Of a stretch of DNA of 64,000 bases, positions 47,300-60,485 are shown piece after piece. This DNA is from Rachycentron canadum. Taxonomy: Eukaryota; Chordata; Actinopteri; Carangiformes; Rachycentridae. The stretch is from positions 9,908,660 through 9,972,659 of the forward strand of contig CM076671.1 in the NCBI GenBank assembly GCA_038496675.1, read 5' to 3'. Under the pieces are notes generated by a model. That model was not told the origin of the DNA and did no database searches. It saw only the letters and a program-made list of their open reading frames with translations. The number at the start of each line of letters is the position of its first letter. Position 1 is the stretch's first letter. The position numbers and the translations under genes are program-made.

Positions 47300-47585
47300 G
47301 TAAAAAGACGTCAGATTGTATTGAAGTCTATGTGAAAATACTTGATTTATTAGCTCAGGAAACATTTCCCTAATGATTTTATGATCTCAGTCTCTAGTTC
47401 CATGTCTTCTACTATACGAGGTTCATTTTTTATATTAGAGGAAAATAGACCATAAAGCAGGGTGTTATTAGGGGGCGTGGCTACGGTGTGATTGACAGAC
47501 TCAAAAAACCAAGATGGTGACGGCCAAATTACAAACCGGAGGCTTCAAACTCCAACCACAAACCAATGGGTGATGTCACGGCGGT
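47300..47585 (-). mobile_element. Dispersed teleost repeat, copy B (inverted relative to copy A)
   Basis: Read on the minus strand, this gives CATTGGTTTGTGG, GTTTGAAGCCTCCGGTTTGT, ACCATCTTGGTTTTTTGAG, GCCACGCCCCCTAATAA, TTTATGGTCTATTTTCCTC, GGAACTAGAGACTGAGATCA and ACTTCAATACAATCTGACGT, in the same order as copy A. The two are diverged, so they are independent insertions and not a recent duplication. They lie about 2.1 kb apart within kcnh7 intron 2. Confidence 0.72.
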
Positions 47586-47829
47586 TTGAAACTCGCGTGC
47601 CACACTCGTATGGTTAAAACTGCACGGACGGGCGGCTCTGTTGAGAAACATCATCATCATCTTTATCGTTCCTCTGCAAAAGCACTGCAATACAGGCAAA
47701 GTGAAAATAAATAGATGGCAGTTCGAGAACCAGATGTTCTTTTGAACAGTACTTCGGTGGAACCAGGTGCGAGGCAACTAAAACATAAAATTAAATAGAG
47801 AGTAAGTGATTCTCTGCTGTCGCCACTAA

Positions 47830-48130
47830 AGAAATGGCTTCAATTTAGCAGTGACTTCTCCTGTCATTTCTCCTTATCCAACGCACACACACCCTCAGCC
47901 TCTATCTCTATTGTCTCCTGTATTGGAATTGCAGGGGAATGTCATTGCAGCAGCTGATTGCCCCTCTCCTCGTGGACCATTGGGGGCTCCTGCAAGGCAA
48001 TCTTCTTCTTTGTAATCCTGTGACCCCGGGTCTTCATAAATGCATCGCCCACTGTCCTTTACAGTCCGTGAAGGAGATTCTGCTCGTCAGCACAATCTTT
48101 TGGCACAATCTTAATGCTTTATGATTTGTG
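47830..48130. promoter_or_regulatory. Weak CNE-like block in intron 2
   Basis: Unique sequence with GGGGAATGTCATTGCAGCAG, CTGATTGCCCC, TTGTAATCCTGTGACCCC and TCATAAATGCATCGCCC. It differs in texture from the repeats on either side. Confidence 0.28.
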
Positions 48131-48151
48131 CCTTCGCTGAAACTTTGGTCT

Positions 48152-48169
48152 TTTTTTTTTTTTTTTTTT
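48152..48169. repeat. T homopolymer
   Basis: A run of about 18-20 T in intron 2. Confidence 0.9.
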
Positions 48170-49185
48170 CCTCCCAGTGACCTCTACAGGAGAAGTGGCT
48201 CTCATTAGAGCGGCAAGAAATGTATTCTAAGCCCTTGTGTTTGACATTTAGATGCTGAGCTGTTTACTGCACTTGCTCCAAGAGCAATCGCTTCAACCTG
48301 GGACGAGTTAGATTCTCGAATGTGACTTTTGTGTCTTCACTCGCAGTTTCACATTTTTTCCATTTGCTTTTTCATCAGCGACTCTATTAAATAGCATAAC
48401 TAAAGGCTGAGTATGTAATCTGACAGCTGGTCATGTATTTAATGATAATCTAGATACCTCCATTTATCTCAGTCAACACCTGGAAAGAGAAAGGGACACG
48501 TTTGTGTGCGATTTTGCCGTCGTCAACCCACATAGTTATGCATTTGTTTCCATTTGTAACCGATGGAAATAACAAACCTGTGCCTGTGTGAGAGAATAAG
48601 AGGATACTGCAGTGGTCATTATGCATAATGTGGTGTGTGTAAGACTTGCAGACTGGTGTGTGGGTGTACTACGCGAGATGTTTTTTAGACAGATGAAAAA
48701 AGAAGAGAAAAATCTCTGCCAACCAAAAGTGTGCTGGATAAATGAATTGACTCATGAGGTGAGAACAAACACATTAGCCTGTAATTATTCCAAGGACAAA
48801 CATACAAGCAGATTTAAATTGAATAAGTGTATTTAACGCATCACTTTGTATGAAATCTCCAACCAGAAACACAACGGGTCAGCGGCGTCGGCTTCATGTC
48901 AAGAATAAAAAATTACAGAGGGACATTCATGTAGAGCATCGTCGGTTGAAACTACAATGAAGAATAGAGAAGGAAAATTAATTTTCATTAAATATTCCAC
49001 TGACAAAGTCAATTCATCATATGACTTTACCATAAATAATTATGACAGGATGTAGTAGCCACATGATTGGTCACACTGTGCTAATGCTAATGCTTCACAT
49101 TGTAATTTGAAAATGAAAATGTGAGAAATTTGATTTGCAAGAGAAGCTGGCTGAGGAGCGCAACCCCTCCTCTCTATAGACCACA

Positions 49186-49355
49186 TACACCGATCAGCAT
49201 CACATTATGACCACTTCCAGGTGAAGTGAATAGCATTGATTATGTCGTTACAGTGGCACCTGTCAGTGGGTGGGATATATTAGGCAGCAAGCAGGAAAAA
49301 TGGTGGGGGGACCTGCATAATACAGGTGGTCATAATGTTATGGCTGATCGGTGTA
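49186..49355. mobile_element. Mariner/Tc1-like MITE with TA target duplication
   Basis: The left end reads TA then CACCGATCAGCATCACATTA, continuing TGACCAC. The right end reads GTGGTCATAATGTTATGGCT, continuing GATCGGTG then TA. The ends are inverted repeats of about 28 bp with a few differences, and both abut TA as expected for Tc1/mariner insertion. At about 170 bp it is an internally deleted, non-autonomous copy. The internal TTAGGCAGCAAG and CAGGTGAAGTGAATA segments are ones I associate with this fish family. Confidence 0.82.
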
Positions 49356-52310
49356 TCTCGGATCTCACATTTAACAACACACTCCAGTTAGAAGCTACAC
49401 TCAGGGCTTTTATTTGTTAATGAATACACTCAGCACCGCAAATAAATCACCCAAGTTAAAGATTAAGCTCTTTAATCCTCGTCTTAACGACGGCTTCAAA
49501 AATCACAGGTCTAACGCGTCTTCTCTCCGCAACACTAGCTCTGTCTGCCTCTGCATTCACTGATTCAGATGGAATAATCACAGTGCCTTGCTTTCCATAT
49601 GCTCTGAGGGTATTCTTGGTGTATCAAGAAATCCATAAGCTCAGCACATGCTTAAAGCTCTGACTTGCAAATAGCAAATAAGACTGAAAATGTCAAGCTA
49701 TAAATAGATTAAAGTTGGTCGTGCTTCAGCGATGCTCACTGAGATTAGTGTTTTTTTTCTTTTCCTTGACTTTAAAATCAATGTGAAAGCTTCAGAATGT
49801 GATGAGCACTGTTATTAAATATGTCGTCTTCTCAAGAGAAATAAAAGAATATATGAACGTAAGGAAAACAGATTTATCAATGTCTTATTGTTTAGCTATT
49901 TCGTGTAGTACTGAACTGAATAAGGCTGTCGCTAATATGATTAGTACAAATTAATAAAATTGCTGATGATTTATGTCTAAATATTGAAATATTCTGGTCC
50001 AGTTTTATCCAAAAGTCCCAAACAAAACAAGATCAAGTATAAAACCTTGTATGTGACTGGACTGCATGAGGCCACAAAAAGGCTCTGGTCACAATAGAAG
50101 CTGTTTGCACCAAATCATTTTGATTCCCAACACTGGGCCATTTGAGAAGCTGTAACTGCAGCTGTTGGCATTTGCAGATTTTACATTTTATGGAACCTGA
50201 AAGCAGCACAGAATCCACTTTGAATCCTTTATTGTACCTTTTTAGGTGCGCTTGGTGGGAAGTGAAGACATCTCCGTTAAGAAAATGAATTTTCCCTCAG
50301 ACTCGAACCTAAATGACAGAGGTTCTTCTCAGGGTGTCGGGCTTTCACCACATCCTTTCACTTCTCTGACGTCCATTAACCTTTTCTGGACTCATGTTTT
50401 CACTTGCTGCTCCAAATGGAGTTGCTTTGCTGCGACTGCAGAAGTAGAAATGATAAATTCTGCTTTATCATTCAGCAACTCTCTGTCCTTCTCAGGTCCT
50501 TACTTCACTTCTTCTTCTCTTCCATCTTTCCTTTTCTCACTCCTTTTGCTTCACGGCTGCTTGGTCAGCTTTGATGAAGTGTATTCAGACTTTGAAACAT
50601 TGAAGTTAGCGTGCCACATGTCAGCCGAGTTGACAGCTGGGTTGCTGAGTTAGCGTGTTTGTGTACGTCACCAGTTATTTTTTCTTTGCATTTGCCTGAT
50701 GTCACATGGCATAAAGAGGCAGAGGAGACTCAAGGCTGCGCAGTTAATCAAAGTATAATCCAAATCACAATATGCTCAAGTCCAATATCCAAATCCCAGG
50801 AGCTGCCATTTTTGTGTGAATGTAAAATGTGTAAGAACGTTGTTGTTGCATTGTTTGCCCCAAAAGCATTAAGAGACACGCTGGTCTACAAATCATGTTC
50901 TGCAGATTTTAAGGAACGTGTTTGTTTGGGAGAAGACCCATCAAGCATTGTTTTTTTTTTATCATTTTTCAATGATCAATAACAACATATTTTATATTTT
51001 TGTGAATGAATGATTCAGTGAGGAAACTTCTGAATCTGATTTGAAATGGATCTTGTTCATGTCATTTAAAATGATTAAAAAACTGGTTGCAGCTCCCCTG
51101 TGTTTGGAGAACGGCTCTCACTAGTCAGTGAGACTCAATAGCTTCAGAACAAGATGCACATAATGACTGATTATGATACGACTTGTGAAGCGACCTGAGC
51201 TCGATGGTGTGTGGCGCGATCGGATGGGAACCATCCTCTGTAAAACCAATCCTTGTCAATCCGCTGCTGTGCAAACAAGATAAGCTCTTATTCTCTTCCG
51301 CGTTCTCAGGTTCAGCTGTGTTTGAGGCCAGTTTGTTTCTGTGACGGGCACATGCACGGAGGGAGGCAGTGGGCAGAAGACAGGGAAAGGCCGGGAAAGT
51401 AGCCGCAGAGGGGGACAGAGAGAGAGAGGGGGATCAAGACGAAGACAAAATTAGACACATAAATCAGAGTGAGAGGATGTTAGGAGGAGCGTTCAGAGTA
51501 AACTAAGTTTGACGTGTGTCTGTGAGGGATGAAGTGAATGAACAGGCACCACAGACTAAATCAGGGTGTCAGGGAGGAATTAGGTGCAGCTGAATATCAG
51601 AGGGCTTCTTTCAATGCAGAAACACCCTCATGAATCCAGACCAGCAGCTCGAGAGCTGCTTCAATTATGGACGGCTCTAGTTCTGTCTCCAGCAACCCCC
51701 CGTCTGTCTCTCTGCAGGAGGCTGTTACCTGTTAAAGACTAGGTGAAATTATTCTCAGCTGACTACCCTAAAAATAGTGTCAGTTACTGCTGCAGCCAAC
51801 ACAGACTGAACCCAGATGGGATTAAATATATCCAAGAGTTGCGATTTAAGTGTTTGAATAGGTCTGTCCAGCTCGCTCTCATCAGTTCTCATGAGGCTGA
51901 GAGAAAGCAGTGTAATGAGCAAGCCCCCCACTCTCAATCTAAACTGACACGGACAGATTTGTGTTGTAGCAGAGGCTTCGATTTCCTCTATGCTCATGCC
52001 TCACAGTGGATCTCATTTATAATGAGTCTCTTTAATGGTTTCCCCGGGCTGCCTGCAAGAAGGAGAGGCTCCACAGCAACAGATTGGTCGTTTACAAGAA
52101 AAGCTGATTTGTAGTTACTGTCCTGGTGGTTGCCATTATAAACTTGAGTGCTTTAAAGCAGACAAACTGGAGGGCTGCACAGTAGACGTATCTACCCCTG
52201 CTGTACTTTTCCAGTCACATTTGAACACGCACTGTCACGACCTGCACATTTTCTTGAACTATTCATATGATTTTCCTCCTGTCTGTCACAGCCTCGTGTT
52301 CACATCCCTA

Positions 52311-52330
52311 TAAAAAAAAAAAAAAAAAAA
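52311..52330. repeat. A homopolymer
   Basis: A run of about 19-20 A in intron 2. Confidence 0.9.
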
Positions 52331-52714
52331 GTCTCTCTGTGAAGTAAAGCATAGTGTTGTCCTGGAAACCGCTGAAAGAGCCATGAAATATCATCGCAGC
52401 TCTAAAATTCATCCTGGCATGTGTGCCGATTGGGCTCAAAGCTGGAGAACGGAGCAGACCACTGGGACCCAGTCACACAGGCCTGATACTGCCTTCAAAG
52501 CAGAATCTGAGTCAGTTCATTTGCCAAGAACAACTAAAGCAGTTTTGACTTGGTGATGCTGGTTTAGAGCCATAATGACAACAGGCTCTCGTATAGTTTT
52601 ATGGGGAAATACTGTGAAGGGGGAACGACAGTCCTTTGAATTCATACCTGTCTGAAACTAATTCAAACAGGTGTGAATGTAAGTGTGTGGTTATGTTTAA
52701 TTTTGATCAAACAA

Positions 52715-52865
52715 CCAATCTACCTACTCTGTTAGTCGCTAACGTGCTGATGTTTAGCATGTCAGCCATCTTGGATTAGAGTGTTAGCATGCTAACATAT
52801 ACTAATAGTATAAATAGAAAGTACAATTGAGGCTGATGGGAATGTTCTGGTTGGTTTGCAGGTTT
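52715..52865 (+). mobile_element. Fragment probably from the same repeat family as 30.4 kb
   Basis: TAACGTGCTGATGTTTAGCA, GTTAGCATGCTAACATAT and AGGCTGATGGGAATGTTCTG are motifs I associate with the distal part of the repeat seen at 30.4 kb. Copies of GCTAACATGCT also occur near 37120-37150. Confidence 0.4.
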
Positions 52866-54409
52866 ATTTTATTTGTGTATGTAATGTATGTAATATTTTC
52901 CATGATGTGTAAAAAGCACCTAAAACATAAAATAAAATAATATAATAGCATATCATACAAAATGCAGTAATCTTCTTTAAAAACACATCAATTAAAATCA
53001 TATAATTAGATATTATAAAATGCATCTGAAATATAAATTTCAGATTTTCTTTTCTGATCCTAGAGCCACGCTGCGCTGGTAGCACAGCTAAAAACAAGGT
53101 TACGCAATGGATTTGTGGAATAAGTAAACAGTCTGTTTTCATGCTGTTGTCTATAAATATCATTACTTATTGATATATTGACAGTCAGTATTTCTCCCTG
53201 GTGGTAATTACACATTTCATTCTACATGGAAGTGTGTCAACTCAAACATGAATATTCAAGATAAAAAAAAAAAGAGTTGTTGAGTTGTTCTAAATGACAT
53301 ATTCACGACTGGCTTATAAAATATAATGAGTGTGTCCTCAGACAGATAAATGGTTTCTTGCTGTTCCATCTTCACCTGTTTGTATAGAAATCCATGACAC
53401 ATTGCACTTAATTTGTAAGAAGCTCCTCTGGATCAATAAACCATTCCATCAATGGTCATCCCCTTTCGATTGCTTTCTTGTCAGGTCATTCTTTAGAGTC
53501 ACGTGTCCAACCATCATTTTCTTCAAGAAGGTCAGCCTGACAAGTTAAATGAACCAAAAGGCTGCACATACTGTATTTTATCTTAAAATCATCTAAGATC
53601 CAACGAGATCTTGTGCCAGTTTGCATTTAATTTGGGTTTTGATCTGCAATACTTGATATATTTCTTTTTAACGTCCAATATATAATTTCATTCAAACGTG
53701 TCCAAGGACTTGAGTTTAATGTTTTTAGATAGCTCTGTCAGGCAGGGGGCTGATTCATCAGGATTTTATTTGGAGCTTTTAAACACGAGAAAATGGACCC
53801 AGATTAAAATTTTGATTGCAAGTTGTAGAGACATAATATCAGTAGTCAGCCTCGTAACTGTCTGATATACGGTATTTTACGATTGCCAATATCAATCACA
53901 CATACCAGTTTAACCTCCCCTTGTATTAATGAAATCTATTTCACCGCCACAGCTCGCAGGCACCGTGCCAGTGAATAAATGTAGGTCATTCAGATGTTGG
54001 ATCTATGGATTAAGCCCACACACGCTGCCATTATGTGATGGTATTACCACAAACAGACAGTAAACAGTCTGACAGCCCCCTCCCCCAACCTGCTCTGGCT
54101 CCAACACCTCACTCCGCACCTCCCCCGCCCCCTCCCCCCTTCGTTTCCCGTCAGTCTTGCCTTATTGCGGGGCTCACACCCCCACCCTCCTACTACAGCT
54201 GCACCAGCTCCATGCATATGAAACACTGCTCATCCAGTATCTTTGATATAAATGGTGATTATTTCCCCAGATTATATAGATTTTCTTTTTAAATGTTAAA
54301 GAAATCCCAGTATTAAAGAGTCTCACGCGAGTGTGGTTAAAGGGTTTATTCATAAACATGTTGACTCAACCCCCCCCCCCCCCCCCCCCCCCCCCTCCCC
54401 CCAGCACTC

Positions 54410-54784
54410 NNNNNNNNNNNNNNNNNNNNNNNNNNNNNNNNNNNNNNNNNNNNNNNNNNNNNNNNNNNNNNNNNNNNNNNNNNNNNNNNNNNNNNNNNNN
54501 NNNNNNNNNNNNNNNNNNNNNNNNNNNNNNNNNNNNNNNNNNNNNNNNNNNNNNNNNNNNNNNNNNNNNNNNNNNNNNNNNNNNNNNNNNNNNNNNNNNN
54601 NNNNNNNNNNNNNNNNNNNNNNNNNNNNNNNNNNNNNNNNNNNNNNNNNNNNNNNNNNNNNNNNNNNNNNNNNNNNNNNNNNNNNNNNNNNNNNNNNNNN
54701 NNNNNNNNNNNNNNNNNNNNNNNNNNNNNNNNNNNNNNNNNNNNNNNNNNNNNNNNNNNNNNNNNNNNNNNNNNNNNNNNNNNN
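54410..54784. other. Assembly gap (375 N), C-rich on both sides
   Basis: The unresolved bases are preceded by C26 (54370-54395) with TCCCCCC and followed by CCCCCC at 54785-54790. The missing sequence is therefore probably a hard-to-sequence C-rich or G-quadruplex-prone low-complexity tract. Any ORF running through it is meaningless. Confidence 0.99.
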
Positions 54785-57700
54785 CCCCCCGCTCAACCAC
54801 TCATATTTGTCAGTATGTGATTTCAGTCCATGATCCCTGCTTTCCTCCCATTCAGAGATTGGATATGCGGAGAGCACATCTGTGAATGAACAGCCATTCA
54901 TTTTTTCCCCCGTCAGCCTCTTTCATTCATCCCATCACGTTCTGGCCTGATTGTTTTCATTCATGTGGGCGTTGTTTGACTTTTGGTCTATTCCTAGATG
55001 TATTTGTGTTATTGAAATATGAGTAAGTGTATTATTTTATCTCCCTTTTCTCTTCAAGATGTTTATTTCAAAGCATCTTGCTTGTATGTGTCAGGGCTGA
55101 CTTTATGCTTGGCAGGGTCATTTAAATGTAAACGTTAGGACAGTATCTTCATGCCCAGGACCTGCAGCAGCAAGTGTTTGACAGTTTGATGCAATGACTC
55201 AATAATTAGGAATGAATTAGGTGAAAGCGTCATGAGTTAGAAGCTCACCACTAAATGCCAGTCAGGGATCAGCACGCTGCGGCTCCTGTAGTTACATCGG
55301 TGGTGATTGAATCAGCAAGGCCTCCGAATCGGAGCGAGCAGCCGACGGCCCTTGGCCTGTTTCATCACAGCCGCTCCTACTCTGAACCAAAACCTGACAT
55401 CTGCGCATTATCGAGGCCTCGGATCACGACGGTCCAACTCCAACACACCGGGGCTTTTATGGTTGTTGTATTTTCCTCCGGGCTGCAGACGGATGTACGG
55501 TACAGATTGCTGCTTCCTTGACAACTTGACAAAAGTAATTTAGGTTTGCAGTGCAGCGATCAGACAAGGTTGACAGCAGCCTGAGTCTGTCAAGCTTTTA
55601 CAGTGTTCTTTCATCAAATTTCAGCTTCTGCAGGAACATTTACACTGCAGCCCAGTGTTACTGTAATTGTGTTTGCTTCTGTATATGTCATGCTCCCTTG
55701 TCAGTTCAGTGTGTTTGGATGTAGTCTTTGCAAAATATTGACACTGTGAGTGTATTTCATGACAGGAATATTCATGTCATGGGCACATTAAGTCAGTAGT
55801 GACGCAGCAATGTTGTTTATGTTTTCTGCAGTGCTGCCTTGTACCTCACCTCATATTAAGTTGTGTTTCAGAGCATATTTCAACTGTGCATCTGTGTGTA
55901 AACGGACAAACTTTAGCTTCAAGTTACTTCAATACCCCTTTTCCACCAAAATCAGGTATCAGCAGGTTTGTCTTTCTGTTGGGACTGAGGTCACACAACT
56001 GTGAGGAGCAGTGTCTTCAGAGCAAACACACAGACTCGGGGGAGGGGGGGTGAGAAACGAGCACATCTCATCTCTGGGTTTGTGCTCCTGAAAAAGAGTT
56101 GCTTCAAACATTGATAGCCGCTGTGCAGGATCACCTGGGTGTTGTGTTTACATCGATGCCGATCGGCGCCTGAGCCGATAAATACCTGTGACGGCTGCAG
56201 AGTCATGTCATGAGAGTCTGAGAGGCCATAGCAGACAAAAGCCTGATGTTAGCAGGTTTTCACTTGATTGAAATGATTGAAATGTCAATGTAACTAATGA
56301 AAGAAGCTCCACATATGTAGCAGGAGCTTTCAGAGCGGATAATTTATTCTGAATTTTAAGGATATATCAATATGAAGATGTGTCTGCTGCTTATGTTAAG
56401 AGGAACAGCTGCTAACAACTTTTCACAACTAATTAGGGACAGATTGAAATGTGAGCAGGAGCAAGTGTAGACTTGTGTTGCACAGTGAAAGGTTTAGAAG
56501 TGAGGAAGGTCGAGGAAGATGATCGTGGAAATGACACATCCTGATCAAACCGAGGAGAAATCGGCATTTAAACTCATCAGTAAAATAGCACTTGCACTTT
56601 ATTTTCGTAGTTTCACTGCTCGGTGAATGTCGCAGTGTTACCAGTGTCACAATGTCACGTGTCCATCCGAGGTTGGCTGCGTTGTCTGTGTGTGAAGAAA
56701 ACACATACAAATCTGAAGTTTGATTAGCTTCTAAAACTTAACAAGTAGACATCTGTTTTCATTTTTTATTTTCCAAGCCACTTTTCTTTGTGGCATCTTG
56801 TTTGCTGTACCATCTGTCAGGTTCTTCATTTTTCCCACATTCATCATGATAAACAGCGTATTGATGTTGTTAGTCACAGCTTGTCGTGAGCCTCCATCTC
56901 CCTCCACGATCTCCCAGATAAACTCAGATTAGCCCCGTTGTTCCCGCAGTGTCTATGAATCGCTCAACACTTGCTCCACGACCTTCGATTATCTCCTCAC
57001 TTGACGTCACAAATGTGATGTAGAAAGTCACCGGAGCGTAGAATAATAATATTTACTTAGGTTAGTCTTTCTTTTTTAGTATGACACTTAAAATTCAAAT
57101 ATACAAACAGTCTTAAGTGTGATAATGGATTTATTGGCAATATTCAACAGTGTGGTTAATGTATCTGGTCAATTTTGCTGTTATTGCTTTCAGAACCTTG
57201 CCTGTGTCTCTGGCCTTGCAGCTAATGGGATTTCAACATCAAACCTTTATATTAGCAGCGCAGCACTGGGAGTACACCTCCTTATCCAGTTCCCATGTGT
57301 AAAAATAAGAGAGATATTTCATAATGAACAGTCACATTTTGTGCAATTTGTCCTGATTCCTAATTAAACTAATTAGGTTGGAACAAAAGCTTCAATTGTA
57401 AATGTGAAATCCAGTTTAGTTCAATCTGATACAGTGAATTTGTCCATTTACGCTGGTTTTACATTTGGAGACAGTGACAAGTGACTTGAATACAAGGAAA
57501 AACCAGCAGCATAATTAAGTACAGACGTAAATGATGATACATTTTGCTCTTCATCTCTGTTCCCAAAGCGCCCACTAAGCTTTACTTTGCATTTATTTAT
57601 TGGTGTTTGAGGTCTAGACATTTAAATTGGTTTACATTTGAATAGTCTCTCTGTAAAAACCCACTAGAGGTGTCTTTCAAAAGCAATTTAATTTAAACTA

Positions 57701-59420
57701 AACTTAGAATGAAATCAAAATCCTGTAGGATTAAGAAACTTGTATAATTTCACCTCTGAAAACGCACAAATACAAGACCTGCACTGGGCATGTGCAAACC
57801 GGTATTGACAGGAAGTAGATTGTCTGCTGGACTGGTGGTCGAAGCTGATAAGAGAGCGACCGTTATTGTTTCCAAAGATCTCTGCTTTTGACCGTTCAGA
57901 CTACGCAGCCGCAGAGTTTTCAAACCATTGTCTTCGTTTGAGGGGCTCAGACAGACAGCTCAGAGGTGGAAACATCGCAAGAAAAAGGTGTTTTTAGAAG
58001 TAAAACATAGGCTCACACCGCAGCGTCCTTCAAACGGACGCTTGAACGGCGACCTTGAGGTTTGCGAAAACCTAAAATCTGTGATCATCCGTTCAGTTGA
58101 ATGCCTGGATCTTTCTCATCATGTCCTCTCCACATTGATTTTGTTTATCTAGTTTTCTAGTGCAGGCGGTATCGGCCTCCTCCGCGTCCTCAAAAGGCTG
58201 CAGTGTATCACTCCACACACCCACAGGTCCGGCAGTTGCACAGTGGCACATGGGAGCCGAGTTGCACAATATGGATTTTTGACCTATAACCAATTTCCTA
58301 CAATTCATTAGCTCTTGTAAACATCAACCAATCTAATAGCCATTATATAACATTTGTGAGAGAATGACTGTCAAACAAATGATTCCTTTATCTGCCTCTG
58401 CTTTGTTTTCTGCAGCCTTTGCTTGTAATTGGTTGAGTTATTGAGCTGAGGTCACGTATTGACCAGTGAATATATAAAAGCCAAGGGAGGTATAACTTCT
58501 TCAGCGTCTAGAGATGGAAATGATTTTCAGTCAATTCCAGTGAAACAATCAGTTTTGTTTTGTTTTTTTTTTCTTCTTGTTAAAATCAAACTGTCGAATT
58601 TTGGGGCTTTTATTTTGTACCCTTCAGTTTCTACAGTAACATCGATCCAGATGTTTTGTTGTTTTGTTTTTGTTTTTGTTTTGAGGTTTGGAGACATTTG
58701 TTGATATGCGTTGTGTTGTTGGACAAACCTTCCTCGCTGTGATTTCACATGTGACCTTTCAGTGATGGGACAGTCTGTCGAACTGCCAGGCCGCCGCGCC
58801 GCCACTGATGATATTGTAACCCCGGGGATAAGGTAGCACTCTCCCTCCTGGATTAGAGAGTTAAACAGGTCTTAGTACAACTGAATGTTCCCAGGGGAGA
58901 AGGGGAAAGGATCACATTTCCCGAGAACGGTGGACAAAATATAAGCCCTCCTCCCTCTGAAGGAAGGTCAGTTCTCATATTTAACGTTTTATTTTTCCAC
59001 CCTAATTAGCTTGTTTGCACTTAAATGAGTTACTTTCTATTTTATATCTCTGAAAAAAAGTTGATTTATGTTATAAAGGAGTCACTTTACGGTTGACTGA
59101 CATATTTTTCACTGGGTAGTGATGTCGTATGATGTCGTCTTGCTCACCTCCTGATGTAAAGACAAGCTGACACACGGATGCAGGATAAGAGAACGACCCG
59201 GATGAGTTGATTTGATGACAATTAGCTTTGCCAAGCTGAAGAAGCTTCCTGCCGCGCTTTTGACAGAGAGAGGGAGAGGCAGAGGAGCGAAGGCGAGGGT
59301 GGTGGTGTCACCGTAACCCCTCGAGCAGAGTAGCACCAACCAACAGCTCCCTGCTGCAGGAGGCTCAGCTCACATCAGTGTCACTCACATTGCACATACT
59401 CAGGCACACACCTTATGACA

Positions 59421-59581
59421 CACACATACTTGTGCTTCTATCTTTGTGAGGGCACTCACTGAAGTAATGCATCCCCTAAGCCGCACCTTAAACCAAGTCT
59501 TAACCCTCAAACGGGCATTTAAAGTCCAAAAATGTCCCCACTCAGTCAGGAAAAACGTTCTTTTGGTCCTCGCTGTGTAGC

Positions 59582-59600
<19 letters not shown>
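59421..59600. mobile_element. MITE-like element running into a CA microsatellite
   Basis: The left end contains CTTCTATCTTTGTGAGGGC and the right end GGTCCTCGCTGTGTAGC, imperfect inverted ends. The interior has CACCTTAAACCAAGTCTTAA and AAAGTCCAAAAATGTCCCCA. I associate this arrangement with a frequent fish MITE whose end carries CA repeats. The long CA tract at 59586 begins at the element's right end. Boundaries are approximate. Confidence 0.55.
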
Positions 59601-59663
<63 letters not shown>

Positions 59664-59673
59664 ACACACACAC
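59586..59673. repeat. Long CA microsatellite
   Basis: About 43 CA units with one TCA interruption near 59658, continuing the right end of the MITE-like element. Confidence 0.98.
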
Positions 59674-59955
59674 TGTGTCTATTAGGCTGGAAAAGAAGCA
59701 CAGGCTGCAATTTAAAATAATTTTGACTGATACTCTTGGCAGCAGTTGTTCCAAATGAGAGCTATCAAGACTCCCATATGCCAGTATCCCACAATCACTG
59801 TCACAAACAACCAGTCAGCATATGTTAAACTGGGGGGGGGGGGCTCTGACTTAGGTCACATTTGGAGACTAAATTCAGATTAAGGACCAGTAGACTGGGG
59901 AATGAGAGAGTAAAAACTTGAGCAGATGCGTTTTAAATCGCACGAACTGATCCAC

Positions 59956-59956
59956 G

Positions 59957-59991
<35 letters not shown>

Positions 59992-59994
59992 GTG
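59956..59994. repeat. TG microsatellite with one interruption
   Basis: GT units interrupted by GTTTG near 59970. Confidence 0.95.
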
Positions 59995-60435
59995 GTCTGC
60001 ACTTCAGCGGCCCTTTTAGCTCCATTGTCTTAATTATTGATAGTGGAAATTGAATCTAATGAAATTTCCAGCATCTTGAAACTAAAACTCCTCTGACTGT
60101 GCTGCCTATGAGCATGCACTCACACATTCAACAATTCCTGTCGTTCAATTATTTAAGTTTCCTTCAGTGTGTGCAAATGTAGCTGGAACGACGGTACAAG
60201 GAAACACGGCCTCATGTGTTAAAATAATGGAGTAGGTTACCCACAGTGTTCAGAGTCCTCTCCTCGCTGTCCAACACTGTGATATGCCCTGGATTTACTA
60301 CATAACGCCAGCAGCCGGCCGTGGAGAGAGACTCAGTTGTCAGCAGGATTACACAAAAAGTACATTTGCACTGAAGTTGTTGGAGAGATGGAGAAGAACC
60401 AGGATCATCTGCTTTCTATCTGAAGTCTGGTTGAT

Positions 60436-60485
60436 GTCTTGTATGTGCAACAGTTTACTCATGTAAACTGTTGCACATACAAGAC
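60436..60485. repeat. Perfect 23-bp inverted repeat, 4-nt loop
   Basis: The left arm at 60436-60458 starts GTCTTGTATGTGCAAC and ends AGTTTAC. The loop is TCAT (60459-60462). The right arm at 60463-60485 is its exact reverse complement. With a 50-nt total it is short for a pre-miRNA and has none of the usual bulges. Confidence 0.95.

Noticed and set aside
54331..54901. ORFs of 144-184 codons on both strands
   Set aside because: They run through the N gap; most of their length is unknown sequence.
57770..58150. Possible dispersed-repeat block with a 74-codon ORF
   Set aside because: It vaguely resembles fish repeat sequence (GGGCATGTGCAAAC), but I could not define ends or find a second copy in the window.
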